Shown here: one piece after another, positions 1-9,249 of the stretch
Layout of the letters: each line of letters starts with the position of its first letter
Position numbering within the stretch: the stretch's first letter is position 1
NCBI RefSeq assembly: GCF_016650635.1
Contig: NZ_JAEKFI010000004.1
Span: 2,425,633 to 2,489,632, forward strand
DNA from: Pseudomonas sp. TH43
GTDB taxonomy: Bacteria; Pseudomonadota; Gammaproteobacteria; Pseudomonadales; Pseudomonadaceae
DNA: 64,000 nucleotides
Direction: 5' to 3'
The notes under the pieces: generated by a model
Databases searched by the model: none
Told to the model about the DNA's origin: nothing
Seen by the model: only the letters and a program-made list of their open reading frames with translations
Program-made: the position numbers and the translations under genes

Positions 1-1272
1 AACCATGAACAACAGAAAAGATAGCCACAGGCCGTGATTGCCCAGCCCTTGCAGCGCCCAGGCAAACGGCAGCAGCAGAACCACGGTCATCAACATACCG
101 TTGCGCATTTCGCGCGCGCGGGTGGCGCCGATGAACAAACCGTCGAGCAAGTAACTCCAGACCGCAATCAGCGGCAGCACGGCGAGATAGGGCAGGTAAA
201 CGAACGCGGTGTCGCGCACGCTCTGGATGTTGGTCTGCATCTCGATGAACAAGTGCCCTGCGAATAGAAACAGTGCGGCAAAACCAAGGCTGGCGATCAG
301 TGACCAGCCACCGGCCACGACCAGAGAACGACGCAGAGCGAGGCGGTCACGGGCGCCGATGGCATGCCCGCACAAGGCTTCGACCGCGTGGGCCAGACCG
401 TCCAGCGCATGGGCAGTCAGCAACAGGCCGTTGAGCAGCAAGGCATTGGCGGCGACGGTCGCGTCACCGAGCCGCGCACCCTGTACGGTGATCATGAAAA
501 ACACGGATTGCAGGGCGAGGCTGCGGATGAAAATGTCGCGGTTGACCGCCAGCAACGGGCGCCAGCTCTGCCACACTTTCAGCGCGGCCCAGACGATGTG
601 CCCCGGATACGCACGCAAAGCCTTGCGGGTCATATAGAGGCCAAGCAGGGCGCCACTCCATTCGGCGATCACCGAGGCGCGGGCCGAACCGACCACGCCC
701 CAGTCCAGGCCAATGACGAACCATAGGTTGAGCGCGATGTTGATCAGGTTGGTGGTCAACAGAATGGCCAGCGGTGCTCGGGCGTTTTGCGTGCCGAGGA
801 ACCAGCCGACCAGGGCATAACTGGCCAGCGCTGCCGGCAGGCCAAATAGCCGCGTATGAAAAAAATCCCGCGTGAGCTGATCAAGCTCCGCCGACGGCTG
901 CATGAAGTGCAGCGCGACACCGCTCAGCGGTACGCCCAAAGTGCCGAGCACCAGCGCCAGTCCCATCGCCAGCAGCAAGCCTTGCAACAGAATCTGCCGC
1001 AACGCCGCCCCATCGCTGCGCCCGGCAGCTTGCGCGGCAAACCCGGTGGTGCCCATGCGCAGAAAGCCCATGGCCCAGGCCAGGAAGGTGTACAGGCTGG
1101 CGCCGACCGCCACGGCGCCCAGTTGATGGGCGTGCGGTAAATGGCCGATGACGGTGCTGTCGACCAGCGCCACCAGTGGCACGGAAATATTGGAAAGGAT
1201 CATTGGCGCGGCCAGCGCCCAGACCTTGCGGTGAGTCGGGCGGTCGCGCCAGTCGGCAATCAGGTTGGACAT
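1..1272 (-). CDS. MATE family efflux transporter, DinF-like (3' end outside window)
   Basis: Multidrug/toxin extrusion transporter of the inner membrane, a cation-coupled exporter; the DinF-like branch is frequent in Pseudomonas. The translation opens MSNLIADWRDRPTHRKVWAL and continues through many hydrophobic segments with the MATE-like stretch APMILSNISVPLVALVDSTV and later RPLLAVNRDIFIRSLALQSV. The ATG at 1272 is preceded by an AAGGAG-like Shine-Dalgarno (CCCAAGGAGCCCGC on the minus strand). About 424 codons are present and the frame is open through base 1, so the C-terminus is missing. Substrate unknown; family assignment is secure, DinF subtype is from resemblance. Confidence 0.88.
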   Translation of the reverse strand, partial: MSNLIADWRDRPTHRKVWALAAPMILSNISVPLVALVDSTVIGHLPHAHQLGAVAVGASLYTFLAWAMGFLRMGTTGFAAQAAGRSDGAALRQILLQGLLLAMGLALVLGTLGVPLSGVALHFMQPSAELDQLTRDFFHTRLFGLPAALASYALVGWFLGTQNARAPLAILLTTNLINIALNLWFVIGLDWGVVGSARASVIAEWSGALLGLYMTRKALRAYPGHIVWAALKVWQSWRPLLAVNRDIFIRSLALQSVFFMITVQGARLGDATVAANALLLNGLLLTAHALDGLAHAVEALCGHAIGARDRLALRRSLVVAGGWSLIASLGFAALFLFAGHLFIEMQTNIQSVRDTAFVYLPYLAVLPLIAVWSYLLDGLFIGATRAREMRNGMLMTVVLLLPFAWALQGLGNHGLWLSFLLFMV

Positions 1273-1319
1273 GCGGGCTCCTTGGGGGAGCGGGGATTGT
1301 AGCGATTCATGCGATCCAA

Positions 1320-1409
1320 TGTAGGAGCGAGCCTGCTCGCGATAGCGGTGTGTCAGCTAAAGATGTTTCAACTGAACCACCGCTATCGCGAGCAGGTTCA
1401 CTCCTACAG
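1320..1409. repeat. REP doublet (REPIN)
   Basis: An inverted pair of REP sequences: TGTAGGAGCGAGCCTGCTCG at the left and its near reverse complement ending CTCCTACA at the right, separated by about 40 bases. It lies between the MATE gene and the small membrane protein gene. This is the class whose core contains GCCTGCTCGCGA, seen many more times in the window. Confidence 0.9.
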
Positions 1410-1420
1410 GTTTTGTGGTG

Positions 1421-1714
1421 TTAATGAATGATCCAGCTCAGCAACCACAATCCCAGCAGCAACCAGATGATCCCGGCAATGATCGATGCATTCATGAACG
1501 CCCGAATCGCCGACCACAGCAGCATCAGCCCGACGATCAGCGCGATGATGCTGATGATCGACGTGTCCATGCCCAGCGTCTTCGCCAGCCCGTCGACAAA
1601 GTTGCCGCCGGCGTGGCTCAGAATGTTGAACAGACCACTGAGGCCGTCGACGATAAAGCGGATGACCGAACCGAGCGCCTGGCCGAGCCATTCGAAAAAG
1701 CTTTCTACCTGCAT
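1421..1714 (-). CDS. small hydrophobic membrane protein, function unknown
   Basis: A 97-residue protein starting MQVESFFEWLGQALGSVIRF. After an amphipathic N-terminus it has two strongly hydrophobic segments, about residues 50-70 and 75-95, ending LLLGLWLLSWIIH. The ATG at 1714 is chosen over an upstream start because AGGA sits 7 bases before it on the minus strand. A conserved Pseudomonas inner-membrane protein is the likely description; no functional motif is visible. It stands alone between two REP doublets. Confidence 0.7.
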   Translation of the reverse strand: MQVESFFEWLGQALGSVIRFIVDGLSGLFNILSHAGGNFVDGLAKTLGMDTSIISIIALIVGLMLLWSAIRAFMNASIIAGIIWLLLGLWLLSWIIH

Positions 1715-1812
1715 GTGTTCATCCTGATGAAAGAGCTGAGCCTTGGGCCACAACGCAGGTGGCCGAGTTCCCTGTCACGAGTATGGCCCATGCTGCGCCG
1801 AACGGAAAACCC

Positions 1813-1897
1813 GTAGGAGCTGCCGCAGGCTGCGATCTTTTGACCTTGATCTTGTAAATACGACATCAAAGGATCGCAGCCTGCGGCAGCTCCTACA
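1813..1897. repeat. REP doublet, GCCGCAGGCTGCGATC class
   Basis: GTAGGAGCTGCCGCAGGCTG on the left is repeated inverted on the right (CAGCCTGCGGCAGCTCCTAC), with an AT-rich centre. This is the second REP class of the window, recognised by the core GGCTGCGATCTTTT. Confidence 0.9.
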
Positions 1898-1953
1898 GGG
1901 GCCTTGCCTTCAGGCGTTATCCCCCCGAAGCTATACGCCTTCAGGAGAGCCCG

Positions 1954-2256
1954 ATGAACCTTGTTGAACTGACCGAACGCCTGCACGCCATTCGCGACCG
2001 CAATGACTGGCGGCAATTTCACAGCCCGAAAAATCTGGCCATGGCCGCCAGTGTCGAGATGTCTGAACTGGTGGAGATCTTCCAGTGGCTGAGCGAAGAC
2101 CAGTCGCGCCAGTTGCCCGCTGACAAACTCGCCCATGCCGGGCAGGAAGTCGGCGACATCGTGCTGTACCTTTTACTGCTGTGCAGCGAGTTGGGGTTGG
2201 ACATGAACGAAGTGGTGCGCAGCAAACTCGCCGACAGCGAACGGCGGTTCAGCTGA
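1954..2256 (+). CDS. MazG-like nucleotide pyrophosphohydrolase
   Basis: A single-domain all-alpha NTP pyrophosphatase of about 100 residues, in the family that hydrolyses nucleoside triphosphates (often dCTP or damaged nucleotides) to monophosphate and pyrophosphate. Metal-binding acidic motifs are visible: EMSELVEIFQW near residues 32-42 and GQEVGDIVLYL near 73-83, the E-x2-E and E-x2-D pairs of the MazG fold. AGGAGAGCCCG precedes the ATG. Its stop codon overlaps the start of the downstream methyltransferase gene by one base, so the two are probably co-translated. Actual substrate not determinable. Confidence 0.87.
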   Translation: MNLVELTERLHAIRDRNDWRQFHSPKNLAMAASVEMSELVEIFQWLSEDQSRQLPADKLAHAGQEVGDIVLYLLLLCSELGLDMNEVVRSKLADSERRFS

Positions 2257-3005
2257 TGAGCGACCGTCATTTCGATCAGTTGGCGACCCGTTTCGCGGAA
2301 AAAATCTACGGTGGCGCCAAAGGCGCGATCCGTCTCGCGGTGCTGCAGGCCGATCTGGCCGAAGCGATGCCGGATCGCCCATTGCGCGTGCTCGACATCG
2401 GCGGCGGTCTCGGCCACATGTCGCTGTGGCTGGCCGAGCGCGGGCATGAGGTAACCTTCACCGAACCGGCCGAACCGATGCTCGAAGGCGCTCGTCAGCG
2501 CTTCGCCGAGGCAGGGCAAACCGCGACCTTCATTCAGGCGCCGTGGCAGGAACTGCTCGGGCAACTCACCGAACCTTATGATCTGGTGATCTGCCACGCC
2601 GTGCTGGAATGGCTGGGCGAACCTCACGCAATCCTGCCGGTGCTGCATCAACTGACCAAGCCCGGCGGCTGGCTATCGCTGGCGTTCTACAACCGCGACG
2701 CGCTGATCTACCGCAACCTGCTCAAGGGCCATTTCAAGAAAATGCGCAAGAACGTCATGGCCGGCGAAAAGCAGAGCCTGACGCCGCAGCAGCCTCTTGA
2801 CCCACGGGAACTGGCAACGCAACTCGAAGGCTTGTGGCAGGTCGAAACCCAGAGCGGGATACGGGTTTTCCACGATTACATGCCGGTGGAATTCCAGGCC
2901 CGCGCCGAGCTCGTGGATTTGCTTGAGATGGAGCTCGCTCACCGTCGCCACCCAAGCTTCGCCGGGCTTGGGCGTTACTTGCACTGGATCTGCCGGCCGA
3001 TCTGA
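2256..3005 (+). CDS. cmoM: tRNA 5-carboxymethoxyuridine methyltransferase CmoM
   Basis: SAM-dependent methyltransferase of 249 residues that methylates cmo5U to mcmo5U at the wobble position of certain tRNAs. It starts MSDRHFDQLATRFAEKIYGG, matching the N-terminus of E. coli CmoM (formerly SmtA). SAM-binding motif I is VLDIGGGLGHMSLWLAERGH, followed by an acidic strand end TFTEPAEPML; CHAVLEWL and the C-terminal GIRVFHDYM and LGRYLHWICRP blocks are also family-typical. ATG 2256 overlaps the TGA of the upstream MazG-like gene. The upstream in-frame extension is rejected because it reads through that gene. Confidence 0.9.
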   Translation: MSDRHFDQLATRFAEKIYGGAKGAIRLAVLQADLAEAMPDRPLRVLDIGGGLGHMSLWLAERGHEVTFTEPAEPMLEGARQRFAEAGQTATFIQAPWQELLGQLTEPYDLVICHAVLEWLGEPHAILPVLHQLTKPGGWLSLAFYNRDALIYRNLLKGHFKKMRKNVMAGEKQSLTPQQPLDPRELATQLEGLWQVETQSGIRVFHDYMPVEFQARAELVDLLEMELAHRRHPSFAGLGRYLHWICRPI

Positions 3006-3017
3006 TCGGAGCGTGAA

Positions 3018-3629
3018 ATGAAAGCTCAATCCGGGTTATTGCTGATCTGTCTGGGCTTGGCTGCGTGTCAGGGCAGCAACCCCTACGTCGCGCAGTCGCT
3101 GCCCTTGCCGCCTGCGCCGGCACAGGCGGCCAACACCTTTGACCGCAGCGCTTACCCGGCGCCGCCCCGCGATTACGGGCGCTACCGCAGCTGGGCCTGG
3201 CTCAACGGGCAATTGCCACCGGGTACGGCGTGGGCGGATTCGGCGCAAGTGGCCGAAGCAGTGAGCAACGCCCTCGACCAACGCGGTCTGCGCCCATTGC
3301 ACGACAATCGTCCGGCCGACCTTCTGGTCAGTGCCCACCTGAGTCTGCAAACCCGGTTGCGCCAGGTGCAGGACGATTCCGGCTACTACGGCGGATACGG
3401 CGGCTATGATCGATATGGACGCGGTTACGGCATGTACAACAGCGTGCCGATCGTGCGCACGTATTCGGAGCAGGTTGTGGTGGTGCAGGTCGATCTGTTC
3501 GACGCCGGTAGCGGTCAGCCGGTGTGGAGTGCCAGTGCCGAAACCGCGAACAAGGGCAGCGATATCGACCGCACGGATTCGATTCGCGAGGCTGTGGAAA
3601 AGGCCATGTCGGCGTATCCTCCCAGTTAG
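3018..3629 (+). CDS. DUF4136 lipoprotein (first of a tandem pair)
   Basis: A 203-residue putative outer-membrane lipoprotein. A signal peptide with lipobox LAAC (Cys about residue 17) is followed by a linker and a domain with YGRYRSWAWLNG, DQRGLRPL and DLLVSAHLSLQTR, the pattern of DUF4136. A Gly/Tyr-rich loop (GYYGGYGGYDRYGRGYG, about residues 122-138) sits in the middle, and the C-terminal part ends IREAVEKAMSAYPPS. It starts 12 bases after cmoM. The next gene is a paralogue; function unknown. Confidence 0.85.
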   Translation: MKAQSGLLLICLGLAACQGSNPYVAQSLPLPPAPAQAANTFDRSAYPAPPRDYGRYRSWAWLNGQLPPGTAWADSAQVAEAVSNALDQRGLRPLHDNRPADLLVSAHLSLQTRLRQVQDDSGYYGGYGGYDRYGRGYGMYNSVPIVRTYSEQVVVVQVDLFDAGSGQPVWSASAETANKGSDIDRTDSIREAVEKAMSAYPPS

Positions 3630-3683
3630 CTTCCTGCAAATGAGAAGCTCTAGCAGGTTCATGTCTTCCACCGGAGAAAAACC

Positions 3684-4241
3684 ATGTTCCGCCGTCTCGC
3701 TTTAATGGCCATGGCCGTGCTGCTCAGTGCCTGCGCCGCCAACCAGGTCAATCATGACTTCGATGCCAGCCGCGACTTTGCCGCCTATCGCAGCTGGAGC
3801 TGGAAAGACCCCGCCCTGCAATATCGCCCGGATGATCCAAGGATCAAGAGCGACCTGACCGAGCAACGCATCCGCCAGGCGGTCACCGATCAGCTCGATC
3901 AGCGTGGCTTGCGCGCGGCTGCTGCCGGTGCCAAGGGTGATTTGAGTGTGCAGACCTACTTGATCGTCGAAGATCGTCAGCAGCAAGTGACGACCAACTA
4001 TGGCGGCGGTTGGGGTGGCCCGTGGAACGGCTATTGGGGCGCGCCGATGTACAACGAAACGCGCAACATCACCTACAAGGTCGCGACCATTCAGATCGAC
4101 CTGCTCGACGGCAAGGACGGCAAACTGGTGTGGCGCGGCAGCGATGAGCAAATGCTGAGCAGCACGCCGAATCCTGCGGATCGCAGCAACGCCATCCGCG
4201 AAACCGTCACCCGCATTCTCTCCAACTACCCGCCACGCTAA
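3684..4241 (+). CDS. DUF4136 lipoprotein (second of a tandem pair)
   Basis: A 185-residue lipoprotein with signal peptide MFRRLALMAMAVLLSAC (lipobox LSAC) and one DUF4136 domain: DFAAYRSWSWKDPALQY, TDQLDQRGLRAAAAG, DLSVQTYLIVEDR, then TIQIDLLDGKDGKLVWRGS and NAIRETVTRILSNYPPR. The layout parallels the preceding gene, including a Gly/Trp/Tyr-rich loop (YGGGWGGPWNGYWG) in the same place, so the two arose by duplication. SD GGAG lies before ATG 3684. Envelope role inferred only from the signal. Confidence 0.86.
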   Translation: MFRRLALMAMAVLLSACAANQVNHDFDASRDFAAYRSWSWKDPALQYRPDDPRIKSDLTEQRIRQAVTDQLDQRGLRAAAAGAKGDLSVQTYLIVEDRQQQVTTNYGGGWGGPWNGYWGAPMYNETRNITYKVATIQIDLLDGKDGKLVWRGSDEQMLSSTPNPADRSNAIRETVTRILSNYPPR

Positions 4242-4246
4242 CCCCC

Positions 4247-4329
4247 GTAGGCGCTGCCGCAGGCTGCGATCTGTTGATGTTGTTTTAAAGACAACAGCAA
4301 AAGATCGCAGCCTGCGGCAGCGCCTACAG
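4247..4329. repeat. REP doublet, GGCTGCGATC class
   Basis: Inverted pair GTAGGCGCTGCCGCAGGCTG ... CAGCCTGCGGCAGCGCCTAC with an AT-rich centre containing AAAAGATCGC. Immediately 3' of the second DUF4136 gene. Confidence 0.88.
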
Positions 4330-4349
4330 GTCCAAAAACGCCGTTCCCT

Positions 4350-4416
4350 TGCAGGAGCCGAGCTTGCTCGCGATGACGGCGGCACTCCGCCATCGCGGGC
4401 AAGCCCGCTCCCACAG
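4350..4416. repeat. REP doublet, GAGCTTGCTCGCGATG class
   Basis: A compact inverted pair (TGCAGGAGCCGAGCTTGCTC ... GGCAAGCCCGCTCCCACA), a second class adjacent to the previous element, so two different REP families sit back to back before tadG. Confidence 0.85.
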
Positions 4417-4528
4417 GTTTGGCGTTGTTCAGAAGATTTGTGTTGATGGCTGGCGTGTTGCCAGCAGTTAGCCCCGGGCGCGTCTACACTCAGTTGCATC
4501 AATGGAGGTCACGGCAAAGGAGTGCGCC

Positions 4529-6517
4529 ATGTCGCCTCGTTCGCATTTCAACGGCCCGGCCCGGCAACGCGGGGCGATCGGTCTGATGGCCGCACTAACC
4601 CTCGGCCTGGCGCTGGTGTGCATGGTGCTGGTGATCGACAGCGGTCGTCTGTACATGGAGCAACGCCGCTTGCAGCGGGTGGTCGATGTCGCCGCGCTGG
4701 AGGCGATCTCGCGCAGCGGTGATTGCCTGACGGGCCTCAGTGCTGCGGCATATGCCACCGCCAGTGCCGCGCGCAATGGCTTTGCCGTGGCGCCGGACAC
4801 AACCCTTGCCGTGACCTGCGGCACCGTGCAAACCGGCGCAAACAATCTGCGCGCCTTCACCCTGGATGCCAGCAAGAAAGAAGCGATCAGCGTTGTTGCC
4901 ACGCGCGTCGTCACCACCAGCGTTGGCGCCGCGCTGTACGCGCTGTTCAGACCGGGTGGCGTGTCGCCGACCACACGCCTGCACGCCACGGCGGTCGGCA
5001 CTTCGGCGATTTTGCCGCCGCAGGCACAACTGACCATCGGCACCACCGCGTTGACTATCGATGCCAGCAAGTCGGCCGCATTGAATGCGCTATGGGGCGG
5101 ACTGCTGGGCGGCACGCTTAACCTCAGCGTCGCCGGTTGGCAGGGTTTGGTCGACACCAATATCAGTCTGCTCAGTTACCTGAACCAACTGGCGCTCGAT
5201 GTGCACGTGGACGCCGGTAACTACACTCAGGTGCTGAGCCAAAGCATCCAGATCAACCAACTGATCGACACCGCCATTACCGTGTTGACCAAAGGGGGCA
5301 CCACCACCAGCGTCGCGGTCAGTGGCTTGCTCGGGTTGAAGGCCATCGTCGGCAACACGTCGGTGGTGCTCGGTCAGTTGCTGCAACTGCAAACCGGCGC
5401 TACTTCGGCAGCGCTCAATGCCAACCTGCAAGTCTTCCAGTTGCTGGAAGCCATGGTGCAACTGGCCAACAGTCAAAACGCCCTGACGGCCTCGGTGCCG
5501 CTGAGTATTCCGGGGCTGGTCAACGGTTCGGTCAAAGTCAAAGTCATCCAGCCGCCGCAGTTATCGGCAGTGGGCAACCCGGCGCTGGCCAAGGCCGATC
5601 CCATGGGCGCCAACCGGATCTACGTGAAAACCGCACAGGTGCGCACGCTGATCTCACTGAATCTGCCGCTGCTGTCCGGTGTGGCGGGCCTGGCTAACGC
5701 GATCGTCAGCACGCCGCTGGTGGGCGGTCTGACCGATACCCTGAATAATCTGCTACACCTGAACATCGCCGGTACGCTGAACTCGTTGTTCTGTACTTTG
5801 GGCGGCACCTGTCAGCGCACCAATCTGCAGATTCTGCCGACATCGAACATCGATATCCTGCTCGAAGCCGCTGCCGCCGACAGCCATGTCACCGATTTCA
5901 ACTGCGTCAGCGACGCCACAAAAAGCCTGACCACCCAGACCAACTCCTCCCTGGTCAAACTCAAGATCGGCAAGATCGACGCCACCAATGCCTTTTCCTC
6001 TTCGGCGGATGTCACCGTGCAGCCACTCGCGTTGATCGATGTCGGCGTCATCACCTGCACCATTCCTCTGCTGGGGCTGGGCTCGGCAACCTGCGATCAA
6101 AGCACGCGCAAACCGTTTTACGGTGGCGGCCTCGGGGTGATGGTCGATACCTCGGTGGCGAGCATGCAGAACCTCCATACCTACAACCAGCCGCCGGAAA
6201 TCAAGCAACCCCCGCTGAACTACAGTTTCGGCACGCAAGGCGTGGTCAATAGCCTGAAAAGTACATTGAGCGGGGTTCAGGTGCAGGCCTACAAACCTAC
6301 CGGTTCGAGTTTGCTGGGCGGTTTGCTCACCACCACGGCGGACGTGCTGGCCAGCGTCAACAGCACGTTGGGTGTGGTCATCGATAACTTGCTCAGCCCG
6401 GTGCTCGACCCGATTCTCGACGGCTTGCTGGCCAACCTCGGCATCACCCTGAACAAGGTCGATGTCGGCGCCAACCTCAGTTGCCGGCCACCGGGACAAC
6501 CGATGCTGGCGATCTAA
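4529..6517 (+). CDS. tadG: TadG-like Flp pilus assembly protein
   Basis: A 662-residue minor pilin-like protein of the Flp (type IVb) pilus system. The N-terminus carries the TadE/TadG-type segment QRGAIGLMAALTLGLALVCM followed by VLVIDSGRLYMEQRRLQRVV, a transmembrane helix after a short basic stretch; the remainder is a large Ala/Gly/Leu/Thr-rich periplasmic region with several Cys (for example FCTLGGTC and ITCTIPLLGLGSATC). AAAGGAG stands 6 bases before ATG 4529, so the upstream in-frame ATG is rejected. The stop overlaps that of the convergent kinase gene by 4 bases. In P. aeruginosa tadG lies beside pprB; here it is set apart from the main tad operon by the regulatory genes. Confidence 0.85.
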   Translation: MSPRSHFNGPARQRGAIGLMAALTLGLALVCMVLVIDSGRLYMEQRRLQRVVDVAALEAISRSGDCLTGLSAAAYATASAARNGFAVAPDTTLAVTCGTVQTGANNLRAFTLDASKKEAISVVATRVVTTSVGAALYALFRPGGVSPTTRLHATAVGTSAILPPQAQLTIGTTALTIDASKSAALNALWGGLLGGTLNLSVAGWQGLVDTNISLLSYLNQLALDVHVDAGNYTQVLSQSIQINQLIDTAITVLTKGGTTTSVAVSGLLGLKAIVGNTSVVLGQLLQLQTGATSAALNANLQVFQLLEAMVQLANSQNALTASVPLSIPGLVNGSVKVKVIQPPQLSAVGNPALAKADPMGANRIYVKTAQVRTLISLNLPLLSGVAGLANAIVSTPLVGGLTDTLNNLLHLNIAGTLNSLFCTLGGTCQRTNLQILPTSNIDILLEAAAADSHVTDFNCVSDATKSLTTQTNSSLVKLKIGKIDATNAFSSSADVTVQPLALIDVGVITCTIPLLGLGSATCDQSTRKPFYGGGLGVMVDTSVASMQNLHTYNQPPEIKQPPLNYSFGTQGVVNSLKSTLSGVQVQAYKPTGSSLLGGLLTTTADVLASVNSTLGVVIDNLLSPVLDPILDGLLANLGITLNKVDVGANLSCRPPGQPMLAI

Positions 6518-9249
6518 TCGATCAGCGCAATCGGCAGCTCGATGCAGAATCGCGCGCCATCCTCGCCATTGCGCACACTCAGGCGTCCGCCCATGTTTTC
6601 GACGATGCCGTAGCTCACCGACAGCCCCAGACCGGTGCCGACACCGACCGGTTTGGTGGTGAAGAACGGCTCGAAGATACGCTCCAGCAAACGCGGATCG
6701 ATGCCGCCACCGTTGTCCTCGACCCACAGCCGCACCACATGTTCGTCGCACTCGGCATGCACGGCGATCCATGGCTGGAAGTCGCGATTGGCTTCGCGCT
6801 TGCCGAGCAGGGCATCGCGCGCGTTAACCATCAGGTTGATCAGCACCTGTTCCAGTTGATCGACGTAGCCGCGCACCTGAACCTGGAAACCGGCGTCCTT
6901 GATTCGCACTTCCACGCCTTTGCCGCGCAAGCCCTCAGACAGCAGCGACAGCGTGCCTTCAATCGCGTCCAGGGGATTGAACGGTTGCTGTTCGATTTCC
7001 GAGCGACGGCCGAACACGCGCATGTGATCGACCACGCGCGCGGCCCGTTGCACCTGCGCGTCGATGCGGTTGAGCTTGTCGGTCAGATAGTCGATCTGCA
7101 CATCGCCATTGCTCAAGCGTTTGAGCACATTGACGATGGCCATGCGCATCACGTTCAGCGGCTGATTGATTTCATGGGCAAGACCGGTGGCCATTTCGCC
7201 GAGGGTGGCCATTTTTGCGCTTTGCGTCAGTTGCTGTTGAGTGCGCCGGACTTCGGTGTTGTCGCGGCCCACCGCTTGCACTTCGAGCAGCGTGCCGTGT
7301 TCATCGAACACCCCGCGATCCGACCAGACCCACCACGCATGTTCACGGCCGGGCAGGCACAGATTGATTTCCGCCGTGCTTACCGGCAGTTCCGGGGTCA
7401 GTTGCGCCAAGCGTTGAGTGAACGCTGCACGCTGTTCGTCCGACATCCAGCTGCCCAGATTCACCCCCGGCAATTGCTCCGGCGCGCACTCCAGATACAT
7501 CGCCAGTGGCCGGTTGCCGAAAGTCAGGGTCAAGTCCGGGCGATAACGGCAGATCATCGCAGGGGAATCTTCCACCAGAATCCGGTAGCGCTCTTCGCTG
7601 GCCTTGACTCGTTCGGCGGCGAGGGTGGCGTCAGTGACGTCCAGCCACAAGCCGACGGCCTCGACGGGCAAGCCGAGATCGTCGCGCAGCAATTTGGCTT
7701 CGTCGAGCAACCAGTGCACCTGGCCCTGACGGTCGAGCACGCGATAACGCGCACTCACCGAACCTTCGCGCAACAATTGCCGAGTGCGTTCGAAATAGCG
7801 TGGGCGATCTTCGGGATGCACGTGTTCGATCAGTCTGCCGTTATCGCAGTCGGCGAGACTCCAGCCTAAAAGGGTCTGCAGGCTGGCGCTGAAAAACGTC
7901 GGTTGCAGCGCCCCTTCGACGTAGCGCTGCACGTAGATGACTGCGGGTGAACTGGCGATCAGGTTGTCCAATCGCGCATGGGCGGCGGCGGCCTGTTGCT
8001 GCTGATTCTTGATGTCGCTGATGTCGAGCATGAAGCCCACCAGCCGTCGCTCGGCACCGATGCCCAAAGAGCGACCTTGCAGCCGATACCACAGCGGCAT
8101 CGCTTGCTCGCCGGGTTGCCAGCGCACGCACAGTTCCAGCGGCGTGCCTTCATCCTGCAAGGCTTGCAGGCGGCTGCGCAATTCATCACGGTCGGCTGGG
8201 TGTACCTGATTGAACCAGTCCTGAATCGGCAGCCGCGTGGCCGTCAAACCCAGGCCCTGCGCCAGTGTCGGGGCCAGCTGCACGTGATTTTCGTCGCTGA
8301 ATACTTCCCACCAACCGGTGCCGAGCAGTGCTTGCAGCGTTTCCATGCGTTCGAGCTGTTGATGATGGCGGTGCTCGCGCAGCCGTTCCAATAACGGTGC
8401 CGCCACGGCGGCGGCCAGCAGCAGCCAGTCGTGATCGCTGAGGTCCGGCGCTTGTTGCTGCGCGTTATAGCCGGCACACAACAACCACGCCGCTACGCCT
8501 TGCGCGTCGCGGTAGGGTACGGCGAAACCTTCATGCAGGCCGAACAGCGCGCTCAGGCGCGGCTGTTCGCTGGCCAGCAAGCGTTGCGGCGATGCACCGT
8601 TGAGGTTGTCGAGCCCTGTACCCAAATGCTCTTGATCCCGCCAGAGCCGAGGGGCGTTCAACGCCGCGTAATGCTGATGAACCTGCCAACCCTGGCCTTG
8701 CTCATCGAGCAGTGCCACCGCCAGACAAGGGATGTGTAACTGCTGACTGCAACGTTGCAGTTGTTCGCCCAGCACCTCGGGCAGGCGCGCGAGGCTGCAC
8801 AAACGCAACTGATCACGAATCTGCGTGGCCAGTAACTGCGATTGCTCGCGGCTGCGTGCCTGGCGCCGCTCTCCGAGCAAGTCGCCGATATCGAGCATCT
8901 GTAACAGCCAGCCATCGCCCTGCGCTTGCAACCAACCGCGCAAATGCAGCGGCGGGCCGGCGAGGCTGAAGAAATCCAGATCAAGCACTTGTCCTTGCCA
9001 GTCGGCCGGCGTGCCCTCCACGGCAAGGCTGCTGTGTGGCAACAGATAATCCAGCAGATGCGCGGGTTGCAGGCTGGGCAGGCGTTGCGCGAGCAAGTGC
9101 CGTATCGGCCCGCTCAGGTGATTGACCTGCCCGTCGTCATCCATATACAGCTGCAAGCCGACGCTGGGTATCACCGGACTTTGCCGGGTCTGGGGCGTGC
9201 CGGGTTGGCGGTTGAGCAGGCGACTGAACAGCGTGTCACCGGAACTCAA
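6514..9249 (-). CDS. pprA: multi-PAS sensor histidine kinase, PprA-like
   Basis: A 911-residue cytoplasmic histidine kinase with no clear membrane segment. Order: N-terminal PAS-like region, a GAF-like region (about residues 130-300), three PAS-type regions (the clearest starting LDNLIASSPAVIYVQRY and YRILVEDSPAMICRYR), then HisKA with the phospho-acceptor in TGLAHEINQPLN (His near residue 691), and a HATPase domain with LINLMVNARDAL, VEDNGGGIDP and GTGLGLSVSYGIVENMGG. The start is TTG 9249, whose TTGA overlaps the TGA of the upstream TadE-like gene, suggesting translational coupling; the next in-frame ATG is about 35 codons in. By position beside fppA and pprB it is probably PprA, partner of PprB; the symbol is inferred from synteny. 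Confidence 0.8.
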   Translation of the reverse strand: MSSGDTLFSRLLNRQPGTPQTRQSPVIPSVGLQLYMDDDGQVNHLSGPIRHLLAQRLPSLQPAHLLDYLLPHSSLAVEGTPADWQGQVLDLDFFSLAGPPLHLRGWLQAQGDGWLLQMLDIGDLLGERRQARSREQSQLLATQIRDQLRLCSLARLPEVLGEQLQRCSQQLHIPCLAVALLDEQGQGWQVHQHYAALNAPRLWRDQEHLGTGLDNLNGASPQRLLASEQPRLSALFGLHEGFAVPYRDAQGVAAWLLCAGYNAQQQAPDLSDHDWLLLAAAVAAPLLERLREHRHHQQLERMETLQALLGTGWWEVFSDENHVQLAPTLAQGLGLTATRLPIQDWFNQVHPADRDELRSRLQALQDEGTPLELCVRWQPGEQAMPLWYRLQGRSLGIGAERRLVGFMLDISDIKNQQQQAAAAHARLDNLIASSPAVIYVQRYVEGALQPTFFSASLQTLLGWSLADCDNGRLIEHVHPEDRPRYFERTRQLLREGSVSARYRVLDRQGQVHWLLDEAKLLRDDLGLPVEAVGLWLDVTDATLAAERVKASEERYRILVEDSPAMICRYRPDLTLTFGNRPLAMYLECAPEQLPGVNLGSWMSDEQRAAFTQRLAQLTPELPVSTAEINLCLPGREHAWWVWSDRGVFDEHGTLLEVQAVGRDNTEVRRTQQQLTQSAKMATLGEMATGLAHEINQPLNVMRMAIVNVLKRLSNGDVQIDYLTDKLNRIDAQVQRAARVVDHMRVFGRRSEIEQQPFNPLDAIEGTLSLLSEGLRGKGVEVRIKDAGFQVQVRGYVDQLEQVLINLMVNARDALLGKREANRDFQPWIAVHAECDEHVVRLWVEDNGGGIDPRLLERIFEPFFTTKPVGVGTGLGLSVSYGIVENMGGRLSVRNGEDGARFCIELPIALID

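Noticed and set aside
3018..4241. The two DUF4136 lipoproteins as one frameshifted gene
   Set aside because: Each has its own signal peptide, lipobox, start and complete domain.
6481..7869. 462-codon frame opposite the histidine kinase gene
   Set aside because: His/Gln/Arg-rich shadow of a high-GC gene on the other strand; the kinase frame shows complete HisKA/HATPase motifs.
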